From Fidelibacterota bacterium (GTDB taxonomy: Bacteria; Fidelibacterota; UBA2242; JAOZSR01): 55,607 nucleotides of DNA. The notes beneath the pieces were generated by a model that was given only the letters and a program-made list of their open reading frames with translations, had not been told where the DNA came from and searched no databases. The stretch lies in contig JAOZSR010000013.1 of the NCBI GenBank assembly GCA_029939575.1, positions 1-55,607 on the forward strand, given 5' to 3'. The position numbers and the translations under genes were made by a program. Below, piece after piece: positions 44,341 through 53,432 of this stretch. The first letter of the stretch is position 1, and each line of letters starts with the position of its first letter.

Positions 44341-46170
44341 ATGTCAAAAATTAGAATATTAAATGAACAATTGACCAATAAAATTGCAGCCGGAGAAGTT
44401 GTTCAGCAGCCATCTTCTTTAATTAAAGAACTGGTGGAAAATAGTATTGATGCCAATGCAACAGAGATAATTGTGGTAATTCAAAATGGAGGTAAAACAC
44501 TTTGTGAAGTTGTGGATAATGGCGACGGGATGTCTGAAGATGATTTGTTACTTGCTTTTGAGCGCTATGCAACCAGTAAAATCAGAACAGTAGATGACTT
44601 ACTGGAAATCAAGTCCCTTGGATTCAGAGGGGAGGCGCTGGCTAGTATTGCTGCTGTATCACGTGTAAAAGCTATATCAACACTTAAAGATGCCAACATA
44701 GGATATGAATTACAAATAGAAGGTGGAAATTTTAGAGATATTAAACCCCATAGTCCAAAACCCGGAACTGCTATATCAGTTCACAATCTGTTTTTCAATG
44801 TACCGGCCCGGCGAAAATTTTTAAAATCCAAAAATGTTGAATATCGTAAAGTTATTGATGTGATTCGAAATTTTTCATTAGTTCATCCGAGAATACATTT
44901 TATTTTAATTCATGGAACAAGAGAAGTATTTAATCTACGCTCACAAAGCAGGAAAGAGCGGATTGGGCAGGTATTTTCACAGGAATATAAATCAAATCTG
45001 ATCAAATTGGATTATAAACGTGGTCCCTTTGAATTGAATGGCTATATTGGAAATATTAATCTTGTCAGGGCCCGTCGTGGTGAGCAGTTTTTCTATGTTA
45101 ATAATCGCTTTGTTACTGACAGGTTGGTGAATTTTGCTGTTTCCGAAGGCTATTCCGGATTACTTTCGCGAGGTGAATATCCATTTTATTGTCTCAATTT
45201 AACAATACCTCCGGGAGAAGTGGATGTTAATGTTCATCCAACTAAAATGGAAGTTAAATTCAGCAATCAGTCCGCTTTAATAAATACTATCAAAGATGCA
45301 GTTAGAGAAAATTTAAAAGAAATTACAGCAATAGCTCCGGATTTACAGAAATTTTCACCAATTGATTACTATTCTCAACCTTCTATTAAACAATCTGCCC
45401 AGATCCGGCCTGATGACGAGGTCAGACCGAAACAGACTCAAACCCAGTTTTTCTCTGGCAAGAATACATACGAAAAACCAGATGACGAGAGAAATTATAC
45501 TAAAACCCAGCATTATACTCAACAGGGAGATATGGAGCGTTGGGCAGAAAGAGCGCAGCGTTTTACTGAACGTTCGGGAATAGAAAAAGAAAATCAGGAT
45601 TTATCAAACATTCAGGTTTATCAGGTTCATAAAAGATATATAATCAGCCAGGTTGCAACAGGATTAGTGATAATTGATCAGCATGTTGCCCATGAGAGAA
45701 TTCTTTTTGAAGAGGCTGTGGAGTCATTTAGTAAAGAGGCCTGGAAAACTCAACAATTATTATTTCCACAAATTGTCGAACTTTCTGTAACTGACATGTC
45801 TTCGTTGCTGGAAATCTTACCCTTTGTCGAAAAATTAGGTTTTAGGGTAAAAGAATTTGGCGTAAATACTATAGCAGTAGAAGGAGTGCCAGCCGGAATG
45901 CGATGGGGAAATGAAGAATCCATAATCAAAGATATTATTGATTATTACCAGGAATATGGAAAAAAGGATACGAGTATTCAGACCCGTGTGGCTGCTGCTT
46001 ATGCCTGCAAAGCGGCTATCAAATCCGGAGACAATCTTACTGCCCAGGAAATGCAATATCTTGTTGAAAGGTTGTTTAAAACATCCGAACCTTATTATTG
46101 CCCTCATGGCAGACCGATAATAGTTAATTTAACTTTAAAAGAACTTGATAAGCGATTTGAGAGAATTTGA
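44341..46170 (+). CDS. mutL: DNA mismatch repair protein MutL (endonuclease type)
   Basis: This 609-residue protein has an N-terminal GHKL ATPase domain with GEVVQQPSSLIKELVENS, DNGDGM, ATSKI and GFRGEAL. The C-terminal part carries an endonuclease-type motif DQHVAHERILFEE (usual DQHA, here valine), a later ACKAAIK and a terminal CPHGRP, which bind the metals that nick the unmethylated or discontinuous strand. It therefore belongs to the nuclease-active MutL group, not the E. coli type. There is no clear ribosome-binding site before ATG 44341. MutS is not in the window. miaA follows, as in many genomes. Confidence 0.96.
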   Translation: MSKIRILNEQLTNKIAAGEVVQQPSSLIKELVENSIDANATEIIVVIQNGGKTLCEVVDNGDGMSEDDLLLAFERYATSKIRTVDDLLEIKSLGFRGEALASIAAVSRVKAISTLKDANIGYELQIEGGNFRDIKPHSPKPGTAISVHNLFFNVPARRKFLKSKNVEYRKVIDVIRNFSLVHPRIHFILIHGTREVFNLRSQSRKERIGQVFSQEYKSNLIKLDYKRGPFELNGYIGNINLVRARRGEQFFYVNNRFVTDRLVNFAVSEGYSGLLSRGEYPFYCLNLTIPPGEVDVNVHPTKMEVKFSNQSALINTIKDAVRENLKEITAIAPDLQKFSPIDYYSQPSIKQSAQIRPDDEVRPKQTQTQFFSGKNTYEKPDDERNYTKTQHYTQQGDMERWAERAQRFTERSGIEKENQDLSNIQVYQVHKRYIISQVATGLVIIDQHVAHERILFEEAVESFSKEAWKTQQLLFPQIVELSVTDMSSLLEILPFVEKLGFRVKEFGVNTIAVEGVPAGMRWGNEESIIKDIIDYYQEYGKKDTSIQTRVAAAYACKAAIKSGDNLTAQEMQYLVERLFKTSEPYYCPHGRPIIVNLTLKELDKRFERI

Positions 46171-46269
46171 CGGTTTTGTTATACCGGGCAGAAACCAGGG
46201 GAAAATGATATAAGAATTATAATTGAAGATATTTGATGTACCACTCCTCTTTTGGAAATTAGGAAATTA

Positions 46270-47208
46270 ATGAAAATAGATTACCCAAAAAATTTACCTC
46301 CTGTACCTTTTGTTTTGGGACCAACTGCTGTTGGAAAAACCATGACAGCTATCGAATTAGCCCGAAAACTAAAAGGCGAAATTATCTCAATTGATTCCCG
46401 ACAGGTTTTCCGAGGCATGACTATTGGTACAGCTAAGCCTACCATGAAGCAGATCGCAGATATTCCGCATCATTTAATAGATATACTAAATCCAAATGAA
46501 CAAATTAGTGCCGGTGGTTATAGGGAATTAGCTCTGAAATCTGTGAAGGAAATTCTGAACAGAGGGAATTTGCCGATTTTTGTTGGTGGCTCGGGAATGT
46601 ATGTTAAAGCCATGATCTATGGCATTTTTAACGACAGTATAACCGATAACAAAGTTCGGGATAAAATTCAAAGAGAATTAAAAGAAAAAGGTGCAGCTAC
46701 TTTATATAATCGTCTTGTTGATATTGATCCTGAAGTTGCACTAAAAATCCATGTGAATAATGTCAAACGAATAACAAGAGCTCTTGAGATTTATGAAATT
46801 ACCGGCAAACCACCGAGCCAACATTATAAAAAACAGCAAATAGAAGAACCTTTCCCAAATAAAATTTTTATCCTGAATCGCGATAGAAAATTATTATATA
46901 ATCGAATTAACGAACGTGTTGACGAAATGATTGGAGAGGGATTAATCGATGAGGTCCGACAACTATTAAAAAATGGCAGTCGTGTTGATCTCGAGACTCT
47001 AAAAACTTTAGGTTATCAGGAAATTGTACCCTATTTGGATGATAAATGTAGCAAAGAAGAAATGATTGAAAATCTTAAGCAAAATACACGAAGGTATGCA
47101 AAACGACAATTGACCTGGTTTCGCCATCAATTAAATGCCTGTTGGATCGAAATAGAAAAAGACTTTTCAGCAAAACAAATTGCAGATCATATTATGGAAA
47201 TATTATAG
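46270..47208 (+). CDS. miaA: tRNA dimethylallyltransferase
   Basis: This 312-residue enzyme transfers a dimethylallyl group to A37 of tRNAs that read codons starting with U. It has a P-loop GPTAVGKT near residues 17-24, the SIDSRQVFRGM segment, TAKPT, HHLIDIL, FVGGSGMYVKA and the C-terminal RRYAKRQLTWFR. ATG 46270 was chosen with AGGAA upstream; an in-frame TTG at 46252 is less supported. The gene follows mutL at 99 bases. Confidence 0.96.
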   Translation: MKIDYPKNLPPVPFVLGPTAVGKTMTAIELARKLKGEIISIDSRQVFRGMTIGTAKPTMKQIADIPHHLIDILNPNEQISAGGYRELALKSVKEILNRGNLPIFVGGSGMYVKAMIYGIFNDSITDNKVRDKIQRELKEKGAATLYNRLVDIDPEVALKIHVNNVKRITRALEIYEITGKPPSQHYKKQQIEEPFPNKIFILNRDRKLLYNRINERVDEMIGEGLIDEVRQLLKNGSRVDLETLKTLGYQEIVPYLDDKCSKEEMIENLKQNTRRYAKRQLTWFRHQLNACWIEIEKDFSAKQIADHIMEIL

Positions 47209-47272
47209 CCTGAATCCCTCATGTTTTGGTATAGCCACTACCCAGTTCCATTGAATTATCTATGAGTAATTC

Positions 47273-47319
47273 GACTTAAGTCAAGTTCACTTGTTAATAT
47301 TGTGAACTTAACTCAAGTC
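47273..47319 (-). other. 18-bp hairpin between convergent genes
   Basis: The arms 47273-47290 and 47302-47319 pair at 16 of 18 positions around 11 bases. The two mismatches are A-C on plus-strand RNA and become G-U pairs on minus-strand RNA, so the structure fits a minus-strand transcript. Its arm reaches into the last codons of the 92-residue gene. There is no U tract. Confidence 0.5.
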
Positions 47320-47591
47320 CTGGAGTTGTTTGAAATTGTTTTATTAATGATGGAGTTTATCATTTCTCGTGGCAAATTATAAAAAAGGTAATCTATTTCT
47401 TCATCTGATAATGAATCCAGAAATTTTCTGATAATAGAACCATATTTATCAACCCATTCCTTAATTATATCATTCTTGGATTTTTTTGTTTTTACTTGTG
47501 ATAGATACTTTTCTATCTCGTAGATTTGAATCCCCATTTCTTCCTGGGTTCTGCTAAAATTAAAGGTTTTATTTTTTATTGTTTTCAACAT
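47313..47591 (-). CDS. Small hypothetical protein (92 residues)
   Basis: I do not recognise the family. The product is highly charged and helical, with no signal or membrane segment, and a DEEIDYLFYNLPREMINSII segment. AAGGA lies about 12 bases upstream of the ATG, a slightly long spacing. It is divergent from the GntR gene with about 250 bases between them and convergent with miaA. It could be a small regulator or simply a chance frame; the charged helical composition makes a gene likely. Confidence 0.55.
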   Translation of the reverse strand: MLKTIKNKTFNFSRTQEEMGIQIYEIEKYLSQVKTKKSKNDIIKEWVDKYGSIIRKFLDSLSDEEIDYLFYNLPREMINSIINKTISNNSRT

Positions 47592-47783
47592 ATCGCATCT
47601 CGTTCCTTTCTTTATTATCGTTGATTTATTTTAAAGGAAAAAGCGGAAATGTGAATTTATTAGATAAAAAACAGATTATTGTAAGTCTAATATTTTTTTT
47701 TAAATATTTTTGGATAATAAGGCCGAAAAAAAAAGAATAAAATTCAACAAAATGGAATATCTTTTTTTATTTTTAATATGAAC

Positions 47784-47812
47784 TTGACATTATTTAAATA
47801 AAATCATAAAAT
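47784..47812 (+). promoter_or_regulatory. Consensus-like sigma70 promoter of the GntR gene
   Basis: A perfect TTGACA at 47784-47789 and TAAAAT at 47807-47812 are separated by 17 bases. The predicted transcript starts about 27 bases before the ATG. The leader carries the ribosome-binding site AAGGAAGG. This is the best promoter match in the window. Confidence 0.75.
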
Positions 47813-47845
47813 GAATTAATGATAAGATAAAAAAAGGAAGGAACC

Positions 47846-48550
47846 ATGAAAGGTATAACAAAAATCAAAAAACAATCATTGTCTGATAGTCTGGCCGCGG
47901 AAATTCAAAAATATATAACAAAAAATAAATTTAAAGAAGGAGACAGGCTCCCTTCTACAACAGAAATGGCAAAGGACTATGGCGTTGGAGTGCCTACTTT
48001 ACGTGAGGCTATTAAAAAATTGGAAACACAGGGGTTTATTGACATTAAACATGGCTCAGGTATTTACATTAAAAAATATGTTAATTCATTATTCATTCCC
48101 AATCCCATTATGTCAGAATATATAATGGATAAGGATAATTTAATGGAAATAATTGAAATTCAAACTTTATTGGAAAAGCATTTGATTTCTAAGGCTGTTG
48201 GAAACATTTCCAAAATTCAAATTATGAAATTAGGTGAAATATTGGCAAATGCAAGAGAGAGCCTGAAAAATAAAGAAGAATATTTAAATCATATTGAAAA
48301 TTTTTATAGAATTCTTGGGAAATCGGCTGGTAATTTTATTATAAATGAGTTAGTTGAAATAATTAGTTCATATTTATATATTGAGGTCAAACACAGGCTT
48401 GGGAAAAAAGTTTCCTTCAAAGAAGATTTTGAATTGGAATGTATGCTATTTAATGCAATAAAAGTAAAAGATATTAAGCAGGCTCTTGAAGTTGTTGATT
48501 TTCGTTTAAGTAAAATACGAGATATGATCCGGGAAAATTACAAAGATTAA
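47846..48550 (+). CDS. GntR-family transcriptional regulator (FadR-like)
   Basis: This 234-residue protein has an N-terminal winged helix-turn-helix (about 10-75) with KEGDRLPSTTEMAKDYGVGVPTLREAIKKLETQGF and a GSGIYI wing. The helical effector-binding domain (about 95-225) resembles the FCD type. FadR-like regulators bind organic-acid or lipid-related ligands, but no target gene is evident here. It converges with the receiver-PAS-HATPase gene, with only five bases between stop codons. A strong promoter lies upstream. Confidence 0.88.
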   Translation: MKGITKIKKQSLSDSLAAEIQKYITKNKFKEGDRLPSTTEMAKDYGVGVPTLREAIKKLETQGFIDIKHGSGIYIKKYVNSLFIPNPIMSEYIMDKDNLMEIIEIQTLLEKHLISKAVGNISKIQIMKLGEILANARESLKNKEEYLNHIENFYRILGKSAGNFIINELVEIISSYLYIEVKHRLGKKVSFKEDFELECMLFNAIKVKDIKQALEVVDFRLSKIRDMIRENYKD

Positions 48551-48555
48551 TTGTA

Positions 48556-49860
48556 TTATTCTTCTATAGCCGGAAAATTTATTTTGAAGATTGTTTTTGT
48601 ATCTTCAGATGATTCACAATGAATATTTCCTTTAAGTTCAAAAATGATTTTATTAATTATTGTCAAACCCATACCTGATGATTTGTCTTTTTCTTTTGTC
48701 GAGAATGAAGCATCAAATATTTTTGATATATTTTTCTTCGGAATTCCTATACCGTTATCTATGAAATAAAGGTAAACCTTATCTTTTCTTTTAAAAATTT
48801 TTACAGAAATAATTTTTTTTAAATGGTTACTCTGATCAAGTGATTCAATTGAGTTTTGGAAAAGGTGAAGAAATATTAATTCTATATCCTTTGGTTTACC
48901 ACTGATAAATAAGGGATCATCAGATTTCTTCAATTGAAGACTAATCTTTTTCTGTTTTAATTGCTTTTTTATTGAAGGTAATATTTTGGTTAATATATTG
49001 TTTAGATTAATTTTAGTATTTGTATTGGATTTTGTACTTTTTTTGGTTGCTTTTTCCTGATTAGTGAAATCCCGGAAAATACCAGTCGCTACAATAGATT
49101 CTTGTTCACCATTTTGCGAAATAATTTTTCCATTTAATTTGATACTATGCCATTTTCCGGAAACAGATTTAATTTGCTGCAAAGTACTGATAGTTGTTAC
49201 TTTTTTGTTAATTAGGTCATTAACTGCAGTAATAAATTTATTTTTATCATTAGAATGAATAATATTTTTCAGATTATATAAACTCCAGGTTGTTTCATTA
49301 TAACCCAGAGTTTTTTCAAAGTGATGGCTAAAGGAAATTTTTTTATCTCTTAGATTAAGTTCCCAAATTCCCAGATCTACATTTTCTAATATCAATTCCA
49401 GTTGAGTTTGAATTTTTTTTAATTCGATCTCGGTTTCTGAATTTTTTTCTGCTGACAGATTGGCTGGAAGAAATTTTTTTATCCGATTTGGAATATCTTC
49501 AGTTTCAGTGGTTTTTTGGATAATATCTACAGCACCGTATTTTTTGCCTTCTTTAAAACCCTCTTTTTTGTCTTTCCCTGTTAAGAAAATTACTGGGATT
49601 TTAGATGTCTTTTTGTTGTTTTTAATCTTTTTGCAAGTTTCAAATCCGTTCATTTCCGGCATCATTACATCAAGTAGAATTAAATCAGGACTGGCTTGTT
49701 TCTGTAGGTATTCTAGCGCTTCCTTTCCACTTGACAGTGTGATAACATTATAATTCTCTTGAATTAATTGTTTTTTTATAATTTGTCGAACAATTGAACT
49801 ATCATCAACAATGAGAATTAAGGGAATGAGAGGAGAGGTTGAAAATTCGGTATTCGTCAT
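48556..49860 (-). CDS. Receiver-PAS-HATPase signalling protein without visible DHp domain
   Basis: The 434-residue cytosolic protein begins with a receiver domain (about 14-130) with acidic D19-D20 and acceptor D64 in LLLDVMMPE. The switch-lysine motif reads QKT instead of KP. A PAS domain follows (about 150-268). The HATPase domain is at about 305-432, with an N-box near N336, DNGIGI at 368-373 and a glycine-rich SSGMGLT. Between PAS and HATPase (about 268-300) there is no histidine, so no phospho-acceptor helix is visible. It is followed at 36 bases by a lone receiver gene. Confidence 0.82.
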   Translation of the reverse strand: MTNTEFSTSPLIPLILIVDDSSIVRQIIKKQLIQENYNVITLSSGKEALEYLQKQASPDLILLDVMMPEMNGFETCKKIKNNKKTSKIPVIFLTGKDKKEGFKEGKKYGAVDIIQKTTETEDIPNRIKKFLPANLSAEKNSETEIELKKIQTQLELILENVDLGIWELNLRDKKISFSHHFEKTLGYNETTWSLYNLKNIIHSNDKNKFITAVNDLINKKVTTISTLQQIKSVSGKWHSIKLNGKIISQNGEQESIVATGIFRDFTNQEKATKKSTKSNTNTKINLNNILTKILPSIKKQLKQKKISLQLKKSDDPLFISGKPKDIELIFLHLFQNSIESLDQSNHLKKIISVKIFKRKDKVYLYFIDNGIGIPKKNISKIFDASFSTKEKDKSSGMGLTIINKIIFELKGNIHCESSEDTKTIFKINFPAIEE

Positions 49861-49896
49861 TTTTTCTACTTAGTGAGAATATTTAATCAGATTTTT

Positions 49897-50295
49897 TTAA
49901 TCAATGAGTTTCAGTTTTTTTAGTTCATCAATTAATTTTTGTTTGGTAATTGGTTTCATGAGGTATGCGGCTATATTGCCTCGTGAAAGTGCTTCCACAA
50001 TATTTGATTTATCTCCCTGTGCTGTAGTAATGATTACCTTAATTTTATCTATATCCTTAGTATTCCGCATCTGTTCCAAGGACCGGATTTTTTTAAGAGC
50101 ACCTAATCCGTCTAATACTGGCATTCCAATGTCTAAAAAGATTATGTCAAAAGTTTTTTTATCATTCCAACTTTCAGTAACAATTTTTATTGTCTCATTT
50201 CCGTCTTTTGCTATCACACAATTTCCATAGGGAGATAAAAATTTTTCCATTAATATTCGGTTGATTTTGACATCATCAGCAATTAAAAATCTCAT
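49897..50295 (-). CDS. Stand-alone response regulator receiver (CheY-like)
   Basis: The 132-residue single receiver domain has acidic D7-D8 in LIADD, the acceptor aspartate in FDIIFLDIGMP (about D55), the conserved threonine in ITTAQG and the KP in YLMKPIT. There is no output domain. It precedes the receiver-PAS-HATPase gene in a probable operon and could be its partner. The ribosome-binding site is weak. Confidence 0.88.
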   Translation of the reverse strand: MRFLIADDVKINRILMEKFLSPYGNCVIAKDGNETIKIVTESWNDKKTFDIIFLDIGMPVLDGLGALKKIRSLEQMRNTKDIDKIKVIITTAQGDKSNIVEALSRGNIAAYLMKPITKQKLIDELKKLKLID

Positions 50296-50624
50296 AAAAT
50301 CATCTTTCTGTAATTAGAGTAAATTATCATTATAGAATTTTCTGTTTTGATCAATCCTTTTGACAAACTTAAAGAAGTTATTAATTTTAACCTGAATTGT
50401 AAAGAATTTTAAACTTTTTTTAAAATTGAAATTTCTATTTCCCTGTTAAATGTTGAAAATTAACACATTAGTTACTAATTTAATTAATATATAAATTGAA
50501 GAATCCTCGTGTATACTCTGAATTAAGATTTTCTTTTTCGAAGAATATCTTAATCAAAAATTATTGAATCAAATTGTTAAATGTTTAGGCCATTTATGCC
50601 ATTATAAAATATTCAAATAAAAAA
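50296..50624. other. 329-base AT-rich gap with one hairpin
   Basis: No gene is supported. Arms ATTAAGATTTTCTT (50522-50535) and AAGAATATCTTAAT (50541-50554) pair with one mismatch around a five-base loop. It could mark the 3' end of the pullulanase message (minus strand), but no U tract is seen. The remainder has no clear features. Confidence 0.5.
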
Positions 50625-53126
50625 CTACAGCCTATACATGATTTTAACAGAATAGGCTTTAACAAAAACCTTTTCCTCGGATATTGGTTCGATAATATCT
50701 ACACCGGCAGTTTTATCGTCAACTATAAGAATCCATTTGTTTTGTGGAATATCGAATGAGACTTCAAAACGGTTTGGATTAATAAGAATCAATACCTCTT
50801 TCCAGGTATCATTTGAATTTCCTTTTTTTAATGAATAGGCAATAGAATTGTGTGGAGTGTTGTCAAAGAAAATTAAATTTTTCCTGATTTCTTTTGCATT
50901 AGTCATTCTAAACATTGGATGGGATTTTCTAAGTTCGATTAATCCCTTGTAATAATTAAATATGTTTAAATTTTCCTGCTTATAATCCCAACTAATTTTA
51001 TTGATTTTATCTGGTAGATTGTAACTATTATGAGAACCGAATTTACTTCTCAGAATTTCCTGGCCACCGTGTATAAAGGGAATACCCTGGGAGGTGAAAA
51101 GAATGGCTGCTCCAAGTTTATCCATTGCCTGTAACTCCGTGTTGGTCATAGAATCAATTCCCTCAGTGGAGGCGACTAATTGATCCCATAAAGTCCTCCC
51201 ATCATGACAGGTAGTGTAATTAATAACTTCAGTCGGAGAATCAGCAAAATCGTCAATACTTCCCATGATTCCACATTTTACAGCGTCAATATTTCTACCA
51301 GTCTGAATATAACCGGGTTCCGTATTATACCAGGGGCCTTTCAAAGCGTCACGATAATGATCATTAAATACTGCAAATTCTTTACCCCGCTGAGTACCTT
51401 TAATTGTTGGTGTGATTGGTGTATTGCCTGCAGTCCATGGCTCGCCATAAATAAAAATATCAGGTTTGATACTCCTCAATGTTGAAATAATTTCGGTCAT
51501 TGTTTCCATATCGTGTAATCCCATTAAGTCAAATCTAAAACCATCTATATCATATTCTTTAACCCAATATTTTAGAGATTCTACTATATATTTACGAACC
51601 ATGGGATTTTCGGAGCGCATTTCATTACCACAGCCAGAGCCATTCCAATAAGCACCATCAATTTTTTGTCTGTAATAATAATTTGGAGCAAATCCGTTAA
51701 AATTAAATTTGACCTGGGGACTTCCTTCCGCAGTATGGTTGTATACAACATCCATTACTACTTTGATGCCGTTTTTGTGAAGATTTGAAACCAAAGTTTT
51801 AAATTCTTTAATCCGGAAATCATTGGAAATGTCTGTAGCATACCAACCGTCGGGAGAATTATAGTTAACTGACATATAGCCCCAAAAATAATTATTTGAG
51901 CTATTATCATGTTCAAAATCCTGAACAGGCAGCAGTTGTACAGTATTAATTCCCAATTCTTTTAAATGATCCAGACCGGTTTTGAGATCAGTACCTTGCA
52001 ATCTTGTGTTTTCTTCTGCAAAACCTAAATATTTTCCTTTATTTTTAACGCCTGAATTTTCTGAAATTGTAAAATCCCGAACATGAATTTCATATATTAT
52101 TGCCTGTGAAAAAGGAAAATTAGGACCCTGGGCAATCGGAGTTGAATCATTAGTGATTATTCCACGTCCGTTATGGGCTGTAACACATTTGGCATAAGGG
52201 TCAATTACTTCTTTATCCGGTGAATAGTTTGGGTCAGGGCCGTCAATATTAAATGTATAATACTTACCAATAATATCTTTTTCGATGATTGTTGACCAAA
52301 CACCTTTTTCACCCTTCTTCATTGTATATTTTTTTGCCTTACCGTTTTTATATTTATTGTAAAGGTTCAAACAGACATTGGTGGCGCCTGGTGCGAATAC
52401 AGAAAATTTAGTTTGTTCAGGGGAATAAAACACTCCCAACGGTTCATTTGTTATAAAGTTATTTTCGTCAAGAACTGAGCGAAGAACAAGATTACCTTCA
52501 TCAAAACCGTCTAAGTGTAATTTACCTGGTAACTTATTAAGATCTATTTTTGTAGCAGTTTTAATGATCAGAATATTTGAACTATCAGCATTTTTCGGAA
52601 AGGTAGATATTGATCTGATATGTATATCTTCCGGATTATCCAGGATTATTTTTGGAGAAAGGGATTTTAAATTTTTATTGCTAACAGGAGTTGAGAGAAT
52701 TACTGTTAGGCTATCATGGGAATCAATAAAGGTTTTTCGGATTTTGGGATTTGTGCCTGGTCTGGAAGAATAAATTTTGATATCATCCTGTAAAATCCAA
52801 ATTTCCTTTGCCATAGAGCGAAACCAACTTCGCTCTGGTGGGTCTTTTTTTTCCCATTCTTTATATTTTGGTAAAATGCTGATTTTACCCTTTAATGGAT
52901 ATTCAGATAGATTAAGATTAAAAATAATTCCATATTCATCTCTTCCGGTTTGAAAAATTTCATGTTTGTACTGATCGACCCAAGTCCAAAGTTTCCAGTC
53001 TTCATATTTGTTATCATATCGATGATAATGGATAGTAATGTTGTTCATTTCAATATTCTCACTTTTGTTACAGTTCATTGTTGCTATTATAATGAAAATC
53101 AGGATAAAATAAATGTGTTTTTTCAA
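50625..53126 (-). CDS. pulA: Lipoprotein type I pullulanase-like GH13 debranching enzyme
   Basis: This 833-residue enzyme has a lipoprotein signal (IIIATMNC), a CBM41-like starch-binding region (about 28-125), a beta domain, a CBM48 (about 230-320) and a GH13 barrel (about 340-740). Catalytic residues are D533 in DGFRFDLMG and E562 in YGEPW; the third acid is in CHDGRTLWD. The pullulanase signature YNWGYDP reads YFWGYMS. Length and order fit enzymes that cut alpha-1,6 bonds in pullulan or amylopectin, anchored in the envelope. TTG 53126 is favoured with GGAGG eight to nine bases upstream; a GTG two codons earlier is possible. No other starch genes are nearby. Confidence 0.85.
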   Translation of the reverse strand: MKKHIYFILIFIIIATMNCNKSENIEMNNITIHYHRYDNKYEDWKLWTWVDQYKHEIFQTGRDEYGIIFNLNLSEYPLKGKISILPKYKEWEKKDPPERSWFRSMAKEIWILQDDIKIYSSRPGTNPKIRKTFIDSHDSLTVILSTPVSNKNLKSLSPKIILDNPEDIHIRSISTFPKNADSSNILIIKTATKIDLNKLPGKLHLDGFDEGNLVLRSVLDENNFITNEPLGVFYSPEQTKFSVFAPGATNVCLNLYNKYKNGKAKKYTMKKGEKGVWSTIIEKDIIGKYYTFNIDGPDPNYSPDKEVIDPYAKCVTAHNGRGIITNDSTPIAQGPNFPFSQAIIYEIHVRDFTISENSGVKNKGKYLGFAEENTRLQGTDLKTGLDHLKELGINTVQLLPVQDFEHDNSSNNYFWGYMSVNYNSPDGWYATDISNDFRIKEFKTLVSNLHKNGIKVVMDVVYNHTAEGSPQVKFNFNGFAPNYYYRQKIDGAYWNGSGCGNEMRSENPMVRKYIVESLKYWVKEYDIDGFRFDLMGLHDMETMTEIISTLRSIKPDIFIYGEPWTAGNTPITPTIKGTQRGKEFAVFNDHYRDALKGPWYNTEPGYIQTGRNIDAVKCGIMGSIDDFADSPTEVINYTTCHDGRTLWDQLVASTEGIDSMTNTELQAMDKLGAAILFTSQGIPFIHGGQEILRSKFGSHNSYNLPDKINKISWDYKQENLNIFNYYKGLIELRKSHPMFRMTNAKEIRKNLIFFDNTPHNSIAYSLKKGNSNDTWKEVLILINPNRFEVSFDIPQNKWILIVDDKTAGVDIIEPISEEKVFVKAYSVKIMYRL

Positions 53127-53432
53127 AAGCACCGCCCTCCCAAATTTTTTATCTGTGTAATATGAACATTTTTTTTAAAACAGAAAAGGAAAAGCATTAC
53201 AATACAACATACTAAATCAGAAATGGAAAATCAAAAAAAAAGAATCTTGTTTCAATTAATCCGTTTTGTTTTATTAAAAATCATTATATTAATATTGATA
53301 TATTTTATTTTTGTTATATTTTTTTGACTTTAATTGCATTATAAAAATATTTAAAATATTTTTGTGAAAATTTGAATTTGTTTACTAATTAATCATTAAA
53401 TATTTAATAATAAATGCTGGAAGAAATATGGA
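53127..53432. other. 306-base AT-rich divergent promoter region
   Basis: This gap separates the divergent pullulanase and hybrid kinase genes. AT-only inverted repeats are present at 53343-53363 (9-bp arms) and at ATTAAATATTTAAT near 53394. In this composition they carry little weight. No convincing promoter was found. Confidence 0.5.
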
